A DNA stretch of 64,000 nt from an uncultured Duncaniella sp. (GTDB lineage: Bacteria > Bacteroidota > Bacteroidia > Bacteroidales > Muribaculaceae): positions 744,001-808,000 of the forward strand of contig CAJTMH010000001.1 in assembly GCA_910577255.1 (NCBI GenBank), read 5' to 3'. The translations under genes were made by a program, and so were the position numbers. The number at the start of each line of letters is the position of its first letter. The stretch's first letter is position 1. Below are positions 34,049 to 43,535 of this stretch, piece by piece. The notes beneath the pieces are model-generated. The model saw nothing but the letters and a program-made list of their open reading frames with translations, did no database searches and was not told the origin of the DNA.

Positions 34049-37000
34049 TTACATGACTCTGATCAGAGTCCCTCCTGAATGGGCTGAAAGTTGGGGAGCA
34101 TATTGGCTCTGCACAGTGGCAATGCCCGACGTAAATGTACCGGCATTGTTCACCCACATGTCATAAGTGAGCAGATAGGTTCCTCTTGGAAGATGTGTTA
34201 TGAAGAATCGAGTGGATGCATCACGATTCTCACGATAGAAATAGATTCCTTCCGCCACAATCGGCTTAGGGAGCTGTTCAACCGGTTCATAGCATGCAGG
34301 ACGGTCATCAATCACCGTCACATAATCCATATCGCGGTCTGCACGGATGGTAAGCTGCACCTTCACCTTGTCACCGACCTTTAGCTGCGAGGGCTCTACT
34401 GTCTTAACACCTTGCGGAGTGGACTCTTCGAGGAGAAGGTGTTTGGTCACGGAGAGGGCATCACATCCAGCAGGCTCAACACGTGTCATGGAGTCGGTAT
34501 ATTGATAATAGACGGCTCCCCAAGTCGGGGTATCGGAGTTTCTCGCCACATTCAATTCCGGCTTTACTCCGGCATCCACAGAAACCGGCACTCTGAAATA
34601 GCCTGTGGCTTTTTCCACTGCTGAAGGTGCCACATCCACACCATCAAATTTCACTTCGGCCCCTGACTCAGCGGAAATCCATGACTTTGAGGTAGATAGA
34701 ATGGAGGCTATGACAGAGGATGTGGTGACAGATGTGCCCCAATCCTTAGCCTCCTTCTGGAGTATCAGCCATTGACGTATCCTATCTATATCCTTGCATC
34801 CCGGCTCTACCACAGCAAAGGCATCGAGGACGATAGAGGTGGCTCCGATTTTGCCTATCGACCAAACCGTCATGTTGTCAAGCGATGGCCACCACATACC
34901 CTTCTGCGGAGTATAGGTGGAGTATTCCCTCAGCGATTCTAACAGTTTGGCAGCAAGTGTGGGATAGCCATGCGAATTGAGGATGAGGGCTCCTTGAGCC
35001 TTACGCAGCACGTCATATTTTTTCCAATCACGCACTATCGTCTGGACTGTGGCCGAAATGGCCTCGGTCGCACCTGCCGACTTGACAAATCCTTTCAGCC
35101 GGTCACGCATCAAGACGTAGGTGGCATAATTTCCGTTCTTATACTTTCTATAATTGCTTCCTACAGCCTTATCCATGAAGCCGATGGCATCGGTCATCAT
35201 CGAACGCAGTGATTTATCCTCGGGAAGATATCCCATGGAATAGAGACTGCCAAGCAGCATCAACACATTCTCGGTGACCCATTCGGATGACTCCTGCGCC
35301 TGGGAATACCATGCCCAACCGCCGTCAGGCCGCACCAGCTTTTGAAGAAGTGCAATATTGGCCTTAAAGGTCCGGTCCACTGTCTTCCTGTCAAACAGCA
35401 AGGCAAGACGCGTCATACGCTCGGTGTCCGACTTGGCATCAAGCATCCATGGTGTGGCCGAGAGAAGGATGGTCTTAAGATCGGCGTTCTGATCAAGCAT
35501 GGAGGTAAGCATGGCTTCCGACTTGTCGCTGGCAGCCCATTCGGCAAGTATTTTCTCAATAGAGGGGTTATCACGGAGAATTCCCACAGCTACCGCAGCA
35601 GAGAAAATCGATGCGGCAGCTTCATTGGCCGTTGAAGCCTCGCAGTCAAGAATCCCCGGAAGAGCCGTCACCACATACCAGACAGGATTCTCGCAAAACT
35701 GCAACGACACCTTCGCTCCCGAAGGCACAGCCGGAAGTGTGGATGAATATGTAGCACTGTCAGGTGACATATAGAACGGATATGTGTCAATCACCGGTGT
35801 GACAGCAGGCAGGATAGGCAGAAGAGCCTGTTCGCCATCGGCAAAACAAGCAGTGGAAGCCTTGACACGATAACCAATGAAAGGAGCATCAGAAGGAGCT
35901 CTGAGCATGAATGGCACAGCTATGTTACCTTTTGGCGACAATGTGTCGGTGTGCTCACGGCTATCAATAACCGAACCATCAACAGGATTGAAAATCTCAA
36001 CAAGTGTACTGATTGTCTGCACGGAGTCAGTGGCATTCATCACAGAAGCCATCACTGCCACCTCATCACCGGCACGCATGAAACGAGGAAGATTTGGCTG
36101 AACCATGACAGGCTTTGAAGTGACCACATCGGCTGAGAAATTGGTTGACAACAACTTATCGGTATAAGCTATGGCCCGGAATCCCCATGTTGTATTTGCA
36201 TCAGGCACCTTGAATGAAAACGTGAGATTACCGTCAGAGTCAGTGGTAAGCGAGGGAGCGAAGAATGCCAGCGGCACTTCACTCTCCCGATATGTGAAGG
36301 GTGTCTCCTGCTCCACGCCGGTAGAATCATCGGCAGGAGCGCTTCCTCCAGCGGTTGTCATGCCGCTGTCGAACGATGCATTAGCCATATCAGCGACGAC
36401 CAGAGCTTCCTCCTCGGTCTCATCAGCCATCTCAGCTTTGGCCATCATCTTAACAGCTCCCAGGCCACGCACACGGATGGAGGAATTAGCATATCCTAAC
36501 CTATAATTCCGGTTGCCAAGACCATATCCGTAGGTGTTAAAATCAGGGAGACCCAGAGCAGGACATACTGCTCCCTTTTTCCTTGGAAGCGCGTAGAATG
36601 ATGATGACATGGAGCCTAACGCAGGACTATCCCATGCGAAATTATATCCATAACCATCCCTATAGGGATTAAATCTCCATGCAGTAGAGGCAATCGCATC
36701 AATGGCACGATTGTACATATCGAGCACAACGGCTGACTTCTTGCCTTCACCGGTCTCATCGGTCACCTTGAATGTCCATGTTTCTTCAGAACCGGGGATA
36801 AGCCTATCGCGGAACGACTCGATGGTGAATTTCAGTTTAGGAGATGGAACGTCACGACGGACATCGACTGTCAGAGAGGCTTCTCTGTAATGCCCTACGG
36901 CACCTATTGTCATCTTTGCCTCATTGACATCCTTAGGGAGCTTGAACGCGTAATGACGCATTCCTGCCGGAGCTTTTACCCATTCACGCGACAGAATCTT

Positions 37001-39730
37001 CTCTGATGTCCATATAGTGACAAGCAGATGGGTGTCACAATCCACGGCATAAAGCCAACGTGCATTTCCTGCCGCGTCGGCATTGACCATAGATACCGGA
37101 GACCACAGCAGCGTCCCGGGAACCGGTGTAACTGTGTCGTCGGCACGATAAATCACCACTGACTGCTTCAAATCGGAAGCCAAGTCCTTATCAGCCAATG
37201 AGAATAGGATGTCATAACGCCCGGAAGGAACTGAAGAGAGGTCCACATCGGACTTGCCGGCAGCCAATGTGCCGGAAAGTATGATAGTGGAATCGCGTAG
37301 TACAGAATAGTTAACAGGCACCGGAACCACGGAGTCGAGGTAATTGACCACTTTCACATGCAGGTCCACCCGACCGGCACTGACGTTGACATTCTCAGGC
37401 ATTGATGCCTGGATCTGATAACGTGTACCAGTCATGAACGATGTTGATGCCTGGTGAGTCTCTCCGGCAATTGATGTGACAGAAAGTGTGGCCGAGAAGA
37501 CACCTCCAGGTATAGGTGATGTGGCAAGCACCGAAGCAGGCACTGTTATCTCAAATTCGCCCTCCGCATTTGTCACAGCCGAAGCTGTGTAGAACGAGAT
37601 GTTGCGTGAGCCACGCCACCACCATCGCATCCACTGGCTCACTCCAAGGTCAAGAGAGACTGTTGCGTCAACAAGCGGGAATCCGGTATAAGTGGCTGCC
37701 TTACCACGCAGAGTGACGTCGCCAATGGCCGGCACATCGCGCTCCACAGGTTGCAGCTCGACACTGAAAGTAGGGAATTTATAGTCGGAGACCTCAAACT
37801 CCACCACACGCCCACTTCCGGCAACCTCGATAAAGACTTTGCCTGTAAGAATGTCGTCAGGAATAAGGAATGAGCCATGCACACGTCCGAATAGATCAGT
37901 CTTTCCTTTTGAAGAGGAAAGCTCTGTGCCGGTAATATGACGTATCACAACATCCACCTCCTTATCAGCAAGTGGACGCGTGTAATTACCTTTGTATTCA
38001 TAGCAAATGGCCACCCACTCCATGCTGTCGCCAGGATGGTAGACCGGAAGAGAGGGATAACCCACGGCTGTGGTCTGCCATACGTCATTAGGCCTGTAGT
38101 CGTATGCATAGACATTCTTGGGTGCCGCGTAACGGTCATTGCCCTTGGAAGCGACAACAACACCGTTGGAGCTGTAGGCCAACATACCATCCGTGTCAGT
38201 CAGCCCGAGGTTGGAAGATGTGGCTGCTGATCTGGAATTTCTCTTCCAGAGCGTCAGGGCCGCACCACCCACAGGTGCACCGTCAACAGCATCCAGCACC
38301 CATAAATGATGCTCATCGAAATGAGAAGAGGCTATGGTATAGGCCGACACATGTATTTTCTGATACCAGTCACGTGAGGCGCTTTTGCCGTCAACCACAG
38401 GGATGGCTATGTAATTTCCTTTGCGAGGGAAAGTGTAGTCAACCTTCACAGTGCATTCAAACGGCACTCCTGTCTGTGATGATTTGACCGGCAGAACAGC
38501 CACAGGTGCCTGCGCAGGCAATCCAGGCTGCTCATAGTCGGAATTGTAAAGCGGAGCCGATGACACATCGTAGATGTATATATCAGCCTTCTCCAGGTTA
38601 CTGAGCTTGACCTCAAAGGTGATTGGTGCATCCGGCTGAACAGAAGTAGGATGGGATACAGAGACCGATTTGGCTGCAATGTCCGCCTTCATGTTAAGGA
38701 GACAGTCATTGCGCCAATAGGCAGGAAATGAGGTGAGATTGCGGTTTATGGCTTCATATAGCCACTTTTTCTTCGCCATGTCATCGGTCATCATAGCTAT
38801 GAGGATGTCGCCGGAATAATCGGATGTGCTGTATTCCTCATAGAGGTCACGCAGTAAATCCCACTCCCGGTCAGCAGCGTTGATGGCAGCGTCGGCAGGC
38901 ATATAGACACGATTGGCAATGAATGCAATGCGCTCGATATCGGTGTGAATCAACGGAGCAGGCCGACCGGTATGCAGACGCAGGAGAGATGCGTATATGT
39001 CAAGAATGCGCGTTGCTATTTGGTCGTACCGAGGGAATGGGGCCTGCAGATACAGGTCATGACGCGTCAGGAGCCCCCATGAGAACAAGGCTGAGGAGCG
39101 ACCGCAACTGTTAAGGACACTGATACACTGAGTGGCCACGAAATCATAGAGAGTAGGATAATATATGTAGGTCTGACGCGAGGTCGCAGAGGTGTCACCG
39201 GTGGTGATGACCGAAGAATATTCGCTCAAAGGGACGCGCTGAAGCTCCGGAGCCAAGGCAAGGGCCGAGTCGACAAGCGAGCAAATTCTGGCTCTGAACT
39301 GATCGCCGCTCCACTCGGAGCAATCAGCAGGATATGGCTCCAAAGGGAGACTGCGTGAGTCATATACCCAACGCTGGCCTCCATAAATGGCGGCATAGAT
39401 TTTAGCCTGTAACGTGTAGAGAACTCCCCGGAGAGCATTGTCGGAAGTGGAGGATGCGACCTCCGCGATGCGATTAAGGGCTGCCGTAGTGGTGACCGAG
39501 TTCTTGTCGACGAGCTGCTCGGCCACATAGTAGTTAAGCAGATCACGCGTGACGGCCGGAGCGTCGTTTTTTTCAAGAGCCAAGGATAGATCGGCGAGAG
39601 CCTGTTTGCTCACAGTCTTAGGGAAAGCAAAGTCGGGAGCCTTGGGTGATTCAGCGTGTACACTCATAAAAGATAGAAACATAAGGATGGCATATAGGAC
39701 CAGTTTGCCACAGTCAAAACGTATACGCAT
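34049..39730 (-). CDS. Alpha-2-macroglobulin family protein lacking the thioester motif
   Basis: An 1893-residue exported protein with a signal peptide (LYAILMFLSFMSVHA before ESPKAP) and no lipobox, so probably periplasmic. MG-type beta domains fill the first ~1100 residues (macroglobulin-like strands such as YHPGDSMEWVAICYEYKG near 575), an A2M core domain begins around ETPFTYRESEVPLAFFAPSL, and an alpha-barrel-like domain follows. Where bacterial homologues carry CxEQ, this one has LDCEASTANE with Cys1363 kept and the Gln replaced, so covalent trapping is unlikely. The C-terminal DDRPACYEPVEQLP block is typical. It is the distal gene behind an ECF sigma factor, anti-sigma-like and Spy-like genes, pointing to envelope protection. 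Confidence 0.88.
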   Translation of the reverse strand: MRIRFDCGKLVLYAILMFLSFMSVHAESPKAPDFAFPKTVSKQALADLSLALEKNDAPAVTRDLLNYYVAEQLVDKNSVTTTAALNRIAEVASSTSDNALRGVLYTLQAKIYAAIYGGQRWVYDSRSLPLEPYPADCSEWSGDQFRARICSLVDSALALAPELQRVPLSEYSSVITTGDTSATSRQTYIYYPTLYDFVATQCISVLNSCGRSSALFSWGLLTRHDLYLQAPFPRYDQIATRILDIYASLLRLHTGRPAPLIHTDIERIAFIANRVYMPADAAINAADREWDLLRDLYEEYSTSDYSGDILIAMMTDDMAKKKWLYEAINRNLTSFPAYWRNDCLLNMKADIAAKSVSVSHPTSVQPDAPITFEVKLSNLEKADIYIYDVSSAPLYNSDYEQPGLPAQAPVAVLPVKSSQTGVPFECTVKVDYTFPRKGNYIAIPVVDGKSASRDWYQKIHVSAYTIASSHFDEHHLWVLDAVDGAPVGGAALTLWKRNSRSAATSSNLGLTDTDGMLAYSSNGVVVASKGNDRYAAPKNVYAYDYRPNDVWQTTAVGYPSLPVYHPGDSMEWVAICYEYKGNYTRPLADKEVDVVIRHITGTELSSSKGKTDLFGRVHGSFLIPDDILTGKVFIEVAGSGRVVEFEVSDYKFPTFSVELQPVERDVPAIGDVTLRGKAATYTGFPLVDATVSLDLGVSQWMRWWWRGSRNISFYTASAVTNAEGEFEITVPASVLATSPIPGGVFSATLSVTSIAGETHQASTSFMTGTRYQIQASMPENVNVSAGRVDLHVKVVNYLDSVVPVPVNYSVLRDSTIILSGTLAAGKSDVDLSSVPSGRYDILFSLADKDLASDLKQSVVIYRADDTVTPVPGTLLWSPVSMVNADAAGNARWLYAVDCDTHLLVTIWTSEKILSREWVKAPAGMRHYAFKLPKDVNEAKMTIGAVGHYREASLTVDVRRDVPSPKLKFTIESFRDRLIPGSEETWTFKVTDETGEGKKSAVVLDMYNRAIDAIASTAWRFNPYRDGYGYNFAWDSPALGSMSSSFYALPRKKGAVCPALGLPDFNTYGYGLGNRNYRLGYANSSIRVRGLGAVKMMAKAEMADETEEEALVVADMANASFDSGMTTAGGSAPADDSTGVEQETPFTYRESEVPLAFFAPSLTTDSDGNLTFSFKVPDANTTWGFRAIAYTDKLLSTNFSADVVTSKPVMVQPNLPRFMRAGDEVAVMASVMNATDSVQTISTLVEIFNPVDGSVIDSREHTDTLSPKGNIAVPFMLRAPSDAPFIGYRVKASTACFADGEQALLPILPAVTPVIDTYPFYMSPDSATYSSTLPAVPSGAKVSLQFCENPVWYVVTALPGILDCEASTANEAAASIFSAAVAVGILRDNPSIEKILAEWAASDKSEAMLTSMLDQNADLKTILLSATPWMLDAKSDTERMTRLALLFDRKTVDRTFKANIALLQKLVRPDGGWAWYSQAQESSEWVTENVLMLLGSLYSMGYLPEDKSLRSMMTDAIGFMDKAVGSNYRKYKNGNYATYVLMRDRLKGFVKSAGATEAISATVQTIVRDWKKYDVLRKAQGALILNSHGYPTLAAKLLESLREYSTYTPQKGMWWPSLDNMTVWSIGKIGATSIVLDAFAVVEPGCKDIDRIRQWLILQKEAKDWGTSVTTSSVIASILSTSKSWISAESGAEVKFDGVDVAPSAVEKATGYFRVPVSVDAGVKPELNVARNSDTPTWGAVYYQYTDSMTRVEPAGCDALSVTKHLLLEESTPQGVKTVEPSQLKVGDKVKVQLTIRADRDMDYVTVIDDRPACYEPVEQLPKPIVAEGIYFYRENRDASTRFFITHLPRGTYLLTYDMWVNNAGTFTSGIATVQSQYAPQLSAHSGGTLIRVM

Positions 39731-39857
39731 GCTTGAAACAGGTAAATGGTTAGTAGATATATGACAAGAGGTGACGGATTCATGGTCGCCACCTCTATCA
39801 GTTAATTTTGTTATGTCGAGTATCGGAAACGCGGATATGACAAGGCGCCGTGAGCTT

Positions 39858-40325
39858 TTATTTATTGCGACGGCGGTGTTGCTTCATGAGCTCGCGGGTG
39901 AAATCACGCTCCGCATCCTTTAGCTTGAAGAGCTGGCGTGAGGATAGAATCCCCTTGTACTCTTTGAAGTATCTCATCTCTATTTCATTCTCACGTCCTT
40001 TAAGCTCATAAGCGGCTTCGGCAGCCTTCTCATATTCAAGGTCAGTGGCCTTGTCGCCTTTCTTGAGGGTCTGGCGGTAGAGTTGCTCCGACTCCTCCTG
40101 CGCGCGACGTATCTCCTCGTCCATGGAGTTATAGAGTGGGAGAAACTTGGCCCGCTGCTCATCGGTCAGCTCGAGCTTCTTGGCTATGAAGTCATTCTTA
40201 TATTGCTGGATTTCCTTCATCCATGATTCACGCTCACGCTCGGAAGGGCGCTGCTGCGCAACTGAGTCACAGGGTAGGATGAGAGCGGAGAGAATCAATG
40301 CAAGTAGGAAGGCGACCTTTTTCAT
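39858..40325 (-). CDS. Spy/CpxP-like periplasmic protein
   Basis: A 155-residue protein with a signal peptide (MKKVAFLLALILSALILPC...SVAQ) and an otherwise all-helical, highly charged sequence. The ELTDEQRAKFLPLYNSMDEEI stretch resembles the LTxxQ-type motif of Spy/CpxP and heavy-metal-sensor (ZraP-like) proteins, which act as periplasmic chaperones or stress sensors. In Bacteroidota such genes commonly follow an ECF sigma factor and a small membrane protein, as here. It starts 114 bp after the anti-sigma-like gene and 127 bp before the macroglobulin gene. Chaperone activity is inferred from family resemblance. Confidence 0.75.
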   Translation of the reverse strand: MKKVAFLLALILSALILPCDSVAQQRPSERERESWMKEIQQYKNDFIAKKLELTDEQRAKFLPLYNSMDEEIRRAQEESEQLYRQTLKKGDKATDLEYEKAAEAAYELKGRENEIEMRYFKEYKGILSSRQLFKLKDAERDFTRELMKQHRRRNK

Positions 40326-40439
40326 AAGTCTACACTATTAGAATTAGGGGGGAATGGTAATAAATCGAAGATAAGTTGCCCGGGAGAGCTTCAAGGGCAG
40401 TAGAATTGATGATGTTGATTATGTACTTATACGTGTATG

Positions 40440-40913
40440 TCAGATTTCGGAGAAAGGGAACTCGGGTGCGTCAGGAGTAGACGGGGCCTCGTAGAGGGTA
40501 TCGTCAAGGAATTCGTCCTCTTCGTAGGATGCAGGAGAGAATCCGGTCTCGTAGAGGTCCTCCATCAACTGATAGTCGATTATCTCACCTTCGTTGATGA
40601 AGTATTCGTTGATGAAATGGTCATTGTCAAGGGCAGCAGTCATGACCGGATTGTTCTCGATCGAGAGACCAGATGAATCGGGACGCATCAGGTCAAACAT
40701 CTTCATCATACACCATACGCCCATGAACATGGCGGCGAGATAGAGATAGGGACGCACACGTTGCCACACTGAGCGCGAAAGCACCTTAGGCTGGGGCTTC
40801 TCCCACTCCTGCTGCGGCAGTGAAGCGGCCATCCTTGCTGCAAAATCGTCGAAATAGCCGTCAGGGACAGTCATTCCGTCGTTATGGTTAACTTTTTCGA
40901 GAATATCTTTCAT
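40440..40913 (-). CDS. Single-pass membrane protein, likely anti-sigma partner of the ECF factor
   Basis: A 157-residue protein starting MKDILEKVNHNDGMTVPDGYF; the ATG at 40913 is chosen because this VPDGYFDDFAARM opening is common to small proteins encoded after ECF sigma factors in Bacteroidales. One membrane helix lies around residues 53-72 (YLYLAAMFMGVWCMMKMF), with an N-terminal cytosolic part and an acidic C-terminal tail (EEDEFLDDTLYEAPS). No zinc-binding anti-sigma motif is visible, so the anti-sigma role is inference from position: it begins ~105 bp after the sigma factor gene on the same strand. Confidence 0.7.
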   Translation of the reverse strand: MKDILEKVNHNDGMTVPDGYFDDFAARMAASLPQQEWEKPQPKVLSRSVWQRVRPYLYLAAMFMGVWCMMKMFDLMRPDSSGLSIENNPVMTAALDNDHFINEYFINEGEIIDYQLMEDLYETGFSPASYEEDEFLDDTLYEAPSTPDAPEFPFSEI

Positions 40914-41017
40914 TGTTTTTGAGCTTATTATTGACAAAATCCCCACTTGCTGTCGCATCAGTATTGTGGCATCAACGTGGCTTTGTATAGGTTTAGACTG
41001 ACATTATTAATATAGGT

Positions 41018-41578
41018 TTAATCGCTATCCTCAAAAAATTGCTCTATTTTTTTCACGGCAAGATGGTAGGAGGCCTTGAGGGCACCCACTGATGTCCCGA
41101 GTATTTCGGACATCTGTTCATACTTCATCTCGTCGTAGTAGCGCATATTGAACACAAGCCTTTGTTTTTCAGGGAGTGAAGCGATGGCCTCACGGAGTTT
41201 TCGGGCAAGTGTGTCACCGTCTATTTCGGTGTCGGCCTCAATGAGGTTTATGAGGTGAGACTCCTCGTCGTCAATCGACAGCCCGAGGCGTTTTCGCTCT
41301 TTCTCGAGGAATGTGATGCTCTCGTTGATGGCAATCTTGTGGAGCCATGTCGAGAGGCGTGCATCACCCCGGAAGTTCTCGATGGACTGCCATGCTTTCA
41401 GGAATGTGTTCTGGAGCAGGTCGTTAGTATCGTCGTGGCTCTGGACCATTCGGCGAATCTGCTTGTAGAGAGGCTCGGAGTATTTCTTTATGACCTCGCC
41501 AAAGGCCTCACGGCACGTAGAGGGGTCCCTCAGACGCGCTACAAGGTCACGGTCATCGATTTGAGTCTCAATTGGCAT
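41018..41578 (-). CDS. ECF-type sigma-70 family RNA polymerase sigma factor
   Basis: A 186-residue extracytoplasmic-function sigma factor. Region 2 spans ~25-95 (DDTNDLLQNTFLKAWQSIENF, then LSTWLHKIAINESITFLEKE) and region 4 spans ~130-180 with ASLPEKQRLVFNMRYYDEMKYEQ and a helix-turn-helix ending ALKASYHLAVKKIE. A linker of ~35 acidic residues separates them. It heads the minus-strand set sigma, anti-sigma-like, Spy-like, macroglobulin and is divergent from zupT. Target promoters are not identifiable here, but auto-regulation of the operon is typical of the class. Confidence 0.93.
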   Translation of the reverse strand: MPIETQIDDRDLVARLRDPSTCREAFGEVIKKYSEPLYKQIRRMVQSHDDTNDLLQNTFLKAWQSIENFRGDARLSTWLHKIAINESITFLEKERKRLGLSIDDEESHLINLIEADTEIDGDTLARKLREAIASLPEKQRLVFNMRYYDEMKYEQMSEILGTSVGALKASYHLAVKKIEQFFEDSD

Positions 41579-41605
41579 AGCCTTAAAATGATTAATTCAA
41601 CTTGA

Positions 41606-41613
41606 CAAATTTA
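41606..41613 (-). promoter_or_regulatory. Predicted -7 element of the ECF sigma gene
   Basis: TAAATTTG on the minus strand, 27 bp upstream of the ATG, with an ATTG about 22 bp further upstream. This would be a housekeeping promoter; an ECF-dependent one may exist too. Confidence 0.45.
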
Positions 41614-41721
41614 ATAAAATTATCTTAACCGGGCACAATTTTATTTCATAATTGTTGTTAAGTAATAATTACCCACATTAATATCAAACATTCATAAATA
41701 TCCACATTTGTAATTACCATT

Positions 41722-42519
41722 ATGGCAACACCTTCACTTGAAGCGATACTTATCGCTCTCGCTCTGACGCTGCTGGCCGGCATGTCGACCGGCGTTGGGG
41801 CTATGATGTCGCTGTTTGCCAAGGCTGACAGCAAGAAGTTTCTGGCCGGAGCCTTGGGATTTTCGGCCGGTGTGATGCTCTACGTTTCGTTCCTTGACCT
41901 CATTCCGCTCTCGCTCGAGGATATAGCCGAGGTCATACCGGGAAAGGCGGGTGAAATCTATGTCACACTGGCATTTTTCGGTGGCATGGCTGTGATAGCG
42001 CTCATCGACTGGCTTATCCCGGAGGATGAGAACCCACACGAGCTCAACCGCCACGACGAGGGCAACAACAAGCATCTTAAACGCACCGGCACGATGCTTG
42101 CTCTGGCCATAGGCATACATAATTTCCCGGAGGGTATGGCCACGTTCGTGTCGGCTCTCGACGGTCCGGAGGTGGCTCTGCCGATCGTGATAGCCATAGC
42201 CATCCATAATATCCCTGAGGGAATAGCTGTGGCGGTGCCTATCTATCATGCCACAGGCGACCGCAAGAAGGCTCTGAAATGGTCGACTATCTCGGGGCTG
42301 GCCGAGCCTCTGGGCGCTCTGGTGGGAATGCTTTTCCTGCTCCCCTTCTGGTCACCGACGGTCAACTCGCTGCTGATAGCTGCCGTGGCCGGTGTGATGG
42401 TCTACATCTCTGTGGACGAGCTCCTCCCAGGCGCGGAGAATTACGGACACCACCACATAGCCATCGGGTGTGTGATACTTGGCATGGCGCTTATGGCACT
42501 GTCGATACTGATGTTCTAA
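41722..42519 (+). CDS. zupT: ZIP family zinc transporter ZupT
   Basis: A 265-residue inner-membrane divalent-metal importer. Eight hydrophobic stretches are present, and the two metal-site helices carry HNFPEGMATF (~131-140) and HNIPEGIAVAVP (~158-169), the signature of ZupT-type ZIP proteins. The histidine-containing loop NPHELNRHDEGNNKHLK lies between helices 3 and 4, as expected. It is a monocistronic plus-strand gene divergent from the ECF sigma factor and convergent with the small gene at 42607. Confidence 0.93.
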   Translation: MATPSLEAILIALALTLLAGMSTGVGAMMSLFAKADSKKFLAGALGFSAGVMLYVSFLDLIPLSLEDIAEVIPGKAGEIYVTLAFFGGMAVIALIDWLIPEDENPHELNRHDEGNNKHLKRTGTMLALAIGIHNFPEGMATFVSALDGPEVALPIVIAIAIHNIPEGIAVAVPIYHATGDRKKALKWSTISGLAEPLGALVGMLFLLPFWSPTVNSLLIAAVAGVMVYISVDELLPGAENYGHHHIAIGCVILGMALMALSILMF

Positions 42520-42542
42520 CCTTCCCGGACAGTAATAAAGTC

Positions 42543-42580
42543 AGCCCGGATATGACTGTTGATGCAGGCATATCCGGGCT
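42543..42580. terminator. Hairpin between convergent zupT and small gene
   Basis: A perfect 12-bp inverted repeat (42543-42554 with 42569-42580) between the zupT stop at 42519 and the convergent stop at 42607; T-tracts are poor on both sides. Confidence 0.7.
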
Positions 42581-42606
42581 ATCATTTCGTAGGGGGGTAG
42601 ATGGCG

Positions 42607-42843
42607 TCAGCTTTTGGCGTAGGAAAGGATTGTAGGGCTTTCGATGTTGACACCATACTGTGCGGCACGCTCCAGGATTGCTTTTGCCAGACGCGGCTTG
42701 AGGTCCTCGGGGCAATATCTGAAGTAGGCTTCCGCCGCACGCACGTGGGCTGCGTCGGGCATCGGATACTCCCGGCGTTCGGGGAGACCGAACACGCTGT
42801 CGGGAAGATCCTTGCGTTCGTCGTAAGAGATTACGTCGCTCAT
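42607..42843 (-). CDS. Small conserved protein, DUF6582-like
   Basis: A 78-residue soluble protein, MSDVISYDERKDLPDSVFGL at the start, with a central YPMPDAAHVRAAEAYFRYCP segment that resembles the hallmark PxxDxxHVRxA motif of DUF6582 proteins found in many bacteria and phages. Function unknown. It lies 21 bp after the outer-membrane protein gene on the same strand and could share its transcript. Length and motif make it very likely real despite its size. Confidence 0.75.
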   Translation of the reverse strand: MSDVISYDERKDLPDSVFGLPERREYPMPDAAHVRAAEAYFRYCPEDLKPRLAKAILERAAQYGVNIESPTILSYAKS

Positions 42844-42864
42844 TTCGGAAGTTGCTTTAAGTGA

Positions 42865-43380
42865 TTAGAGATTGAAGCGGAAACCGACCTGGAGGAGGCC
42901 CTGGGCGCCATAGCCGAGTTCACCGAAGATTGAGGCAGAACGTGAGAGGCCGACCTCTGCTCCTAAGGGTGACGCCTGGAATGCGAAGTAGCACTTGTTG
43001 ACTGAATCGTCGCCATAAGTGACGTGTGAGATGTCCACACCAATGCCGAGATGGCCGTAGAGGGTGACGATGCTGTTACGGTAATAGTTGTAGCGGCCGT
43101 TGAGCATGAGGACATGGTAATACACGTTGTCGTCAGAATGCTTGAAGCTTGCGCTTGAGAAGGTGTAGGAAGCTCCGAGATAGAAGCTGGGTGCCACTTT
43201 GAAGTTGACGCCTGCAGTGAGGGCTCCCCATGCGTTGTTCACTTTACCTCCGTCGTGCATGTCGCTGTTGTCCATCTGTGTGTAGCCTCCATAGCCGATC
43301 TGGAACTGTGCACGCTGAGCCTGGGCTCCCACTGCCATCCCGAGGACGGCAACCATGATAAGTAAAAATTTTTTCATCAT
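42865..43380 (-). CDS. Outer-membrane beta-barrel protein
   Basis: A 171-residue protein with a signal peptide (KFLLIMVAVLGMAVGAQA, then QRAQFQ) followed by alternating hydrophobic/polar strands with aromatic ends (ASPFYLGASYTFSSASF-like patterns), ending in GLLQVGFRFNL with a terminal Leu after an aromatic-rich strand, as in small porin-like OMP_b-brl proteins. Probably an eight-stranded barrel. It lies 155 bp after the lptD stop, behind that gene's terminator, so it likely has its own promoter. No ligand can be inferred. Confidence 0.8.
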   Translation of the reverse strand: MMKKFLLIMVAVLGMAVGAQAQRAQFQIGYGGYTQMDNSDMHDGGKVNNAWGALTAGVNFKVAPSFYLGASYTFSSASFKHSDDNVYYHVLMLNGRYNYYRNSIVTLYGHLGIGVDISHVTYGDDSVNKCYFAFQASPLGAEVGLSRSASIFGELGYGAQGLLQVGFRFNL

Positions 43381-43452
43381 AAATAGTTTTTATAAGACAT
43401 AGAATTTATCAGTCATAGTGAGGGCTGAACGTATCGCTACGCGTGTGAAACG

Positions 43453-43480
43453 AAAAAAGAGGAACGTAGACTCGTTCCTC
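43453..43480 (-). terminator. Rho-independent terminator of lptD
   Basis: A perfect 8-bp stem (43459-43466 with 43473-43480), six-base loop, then TTTTTT on the minus strand, 55 bp past the lptD stop. Confidence 0.85.
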
Positions 43481-43535
43481 CTTATAACATTTATGATGTG
43501 TGATTTGTTTCTGGTTGGCCAGGACGGCTACCGGA

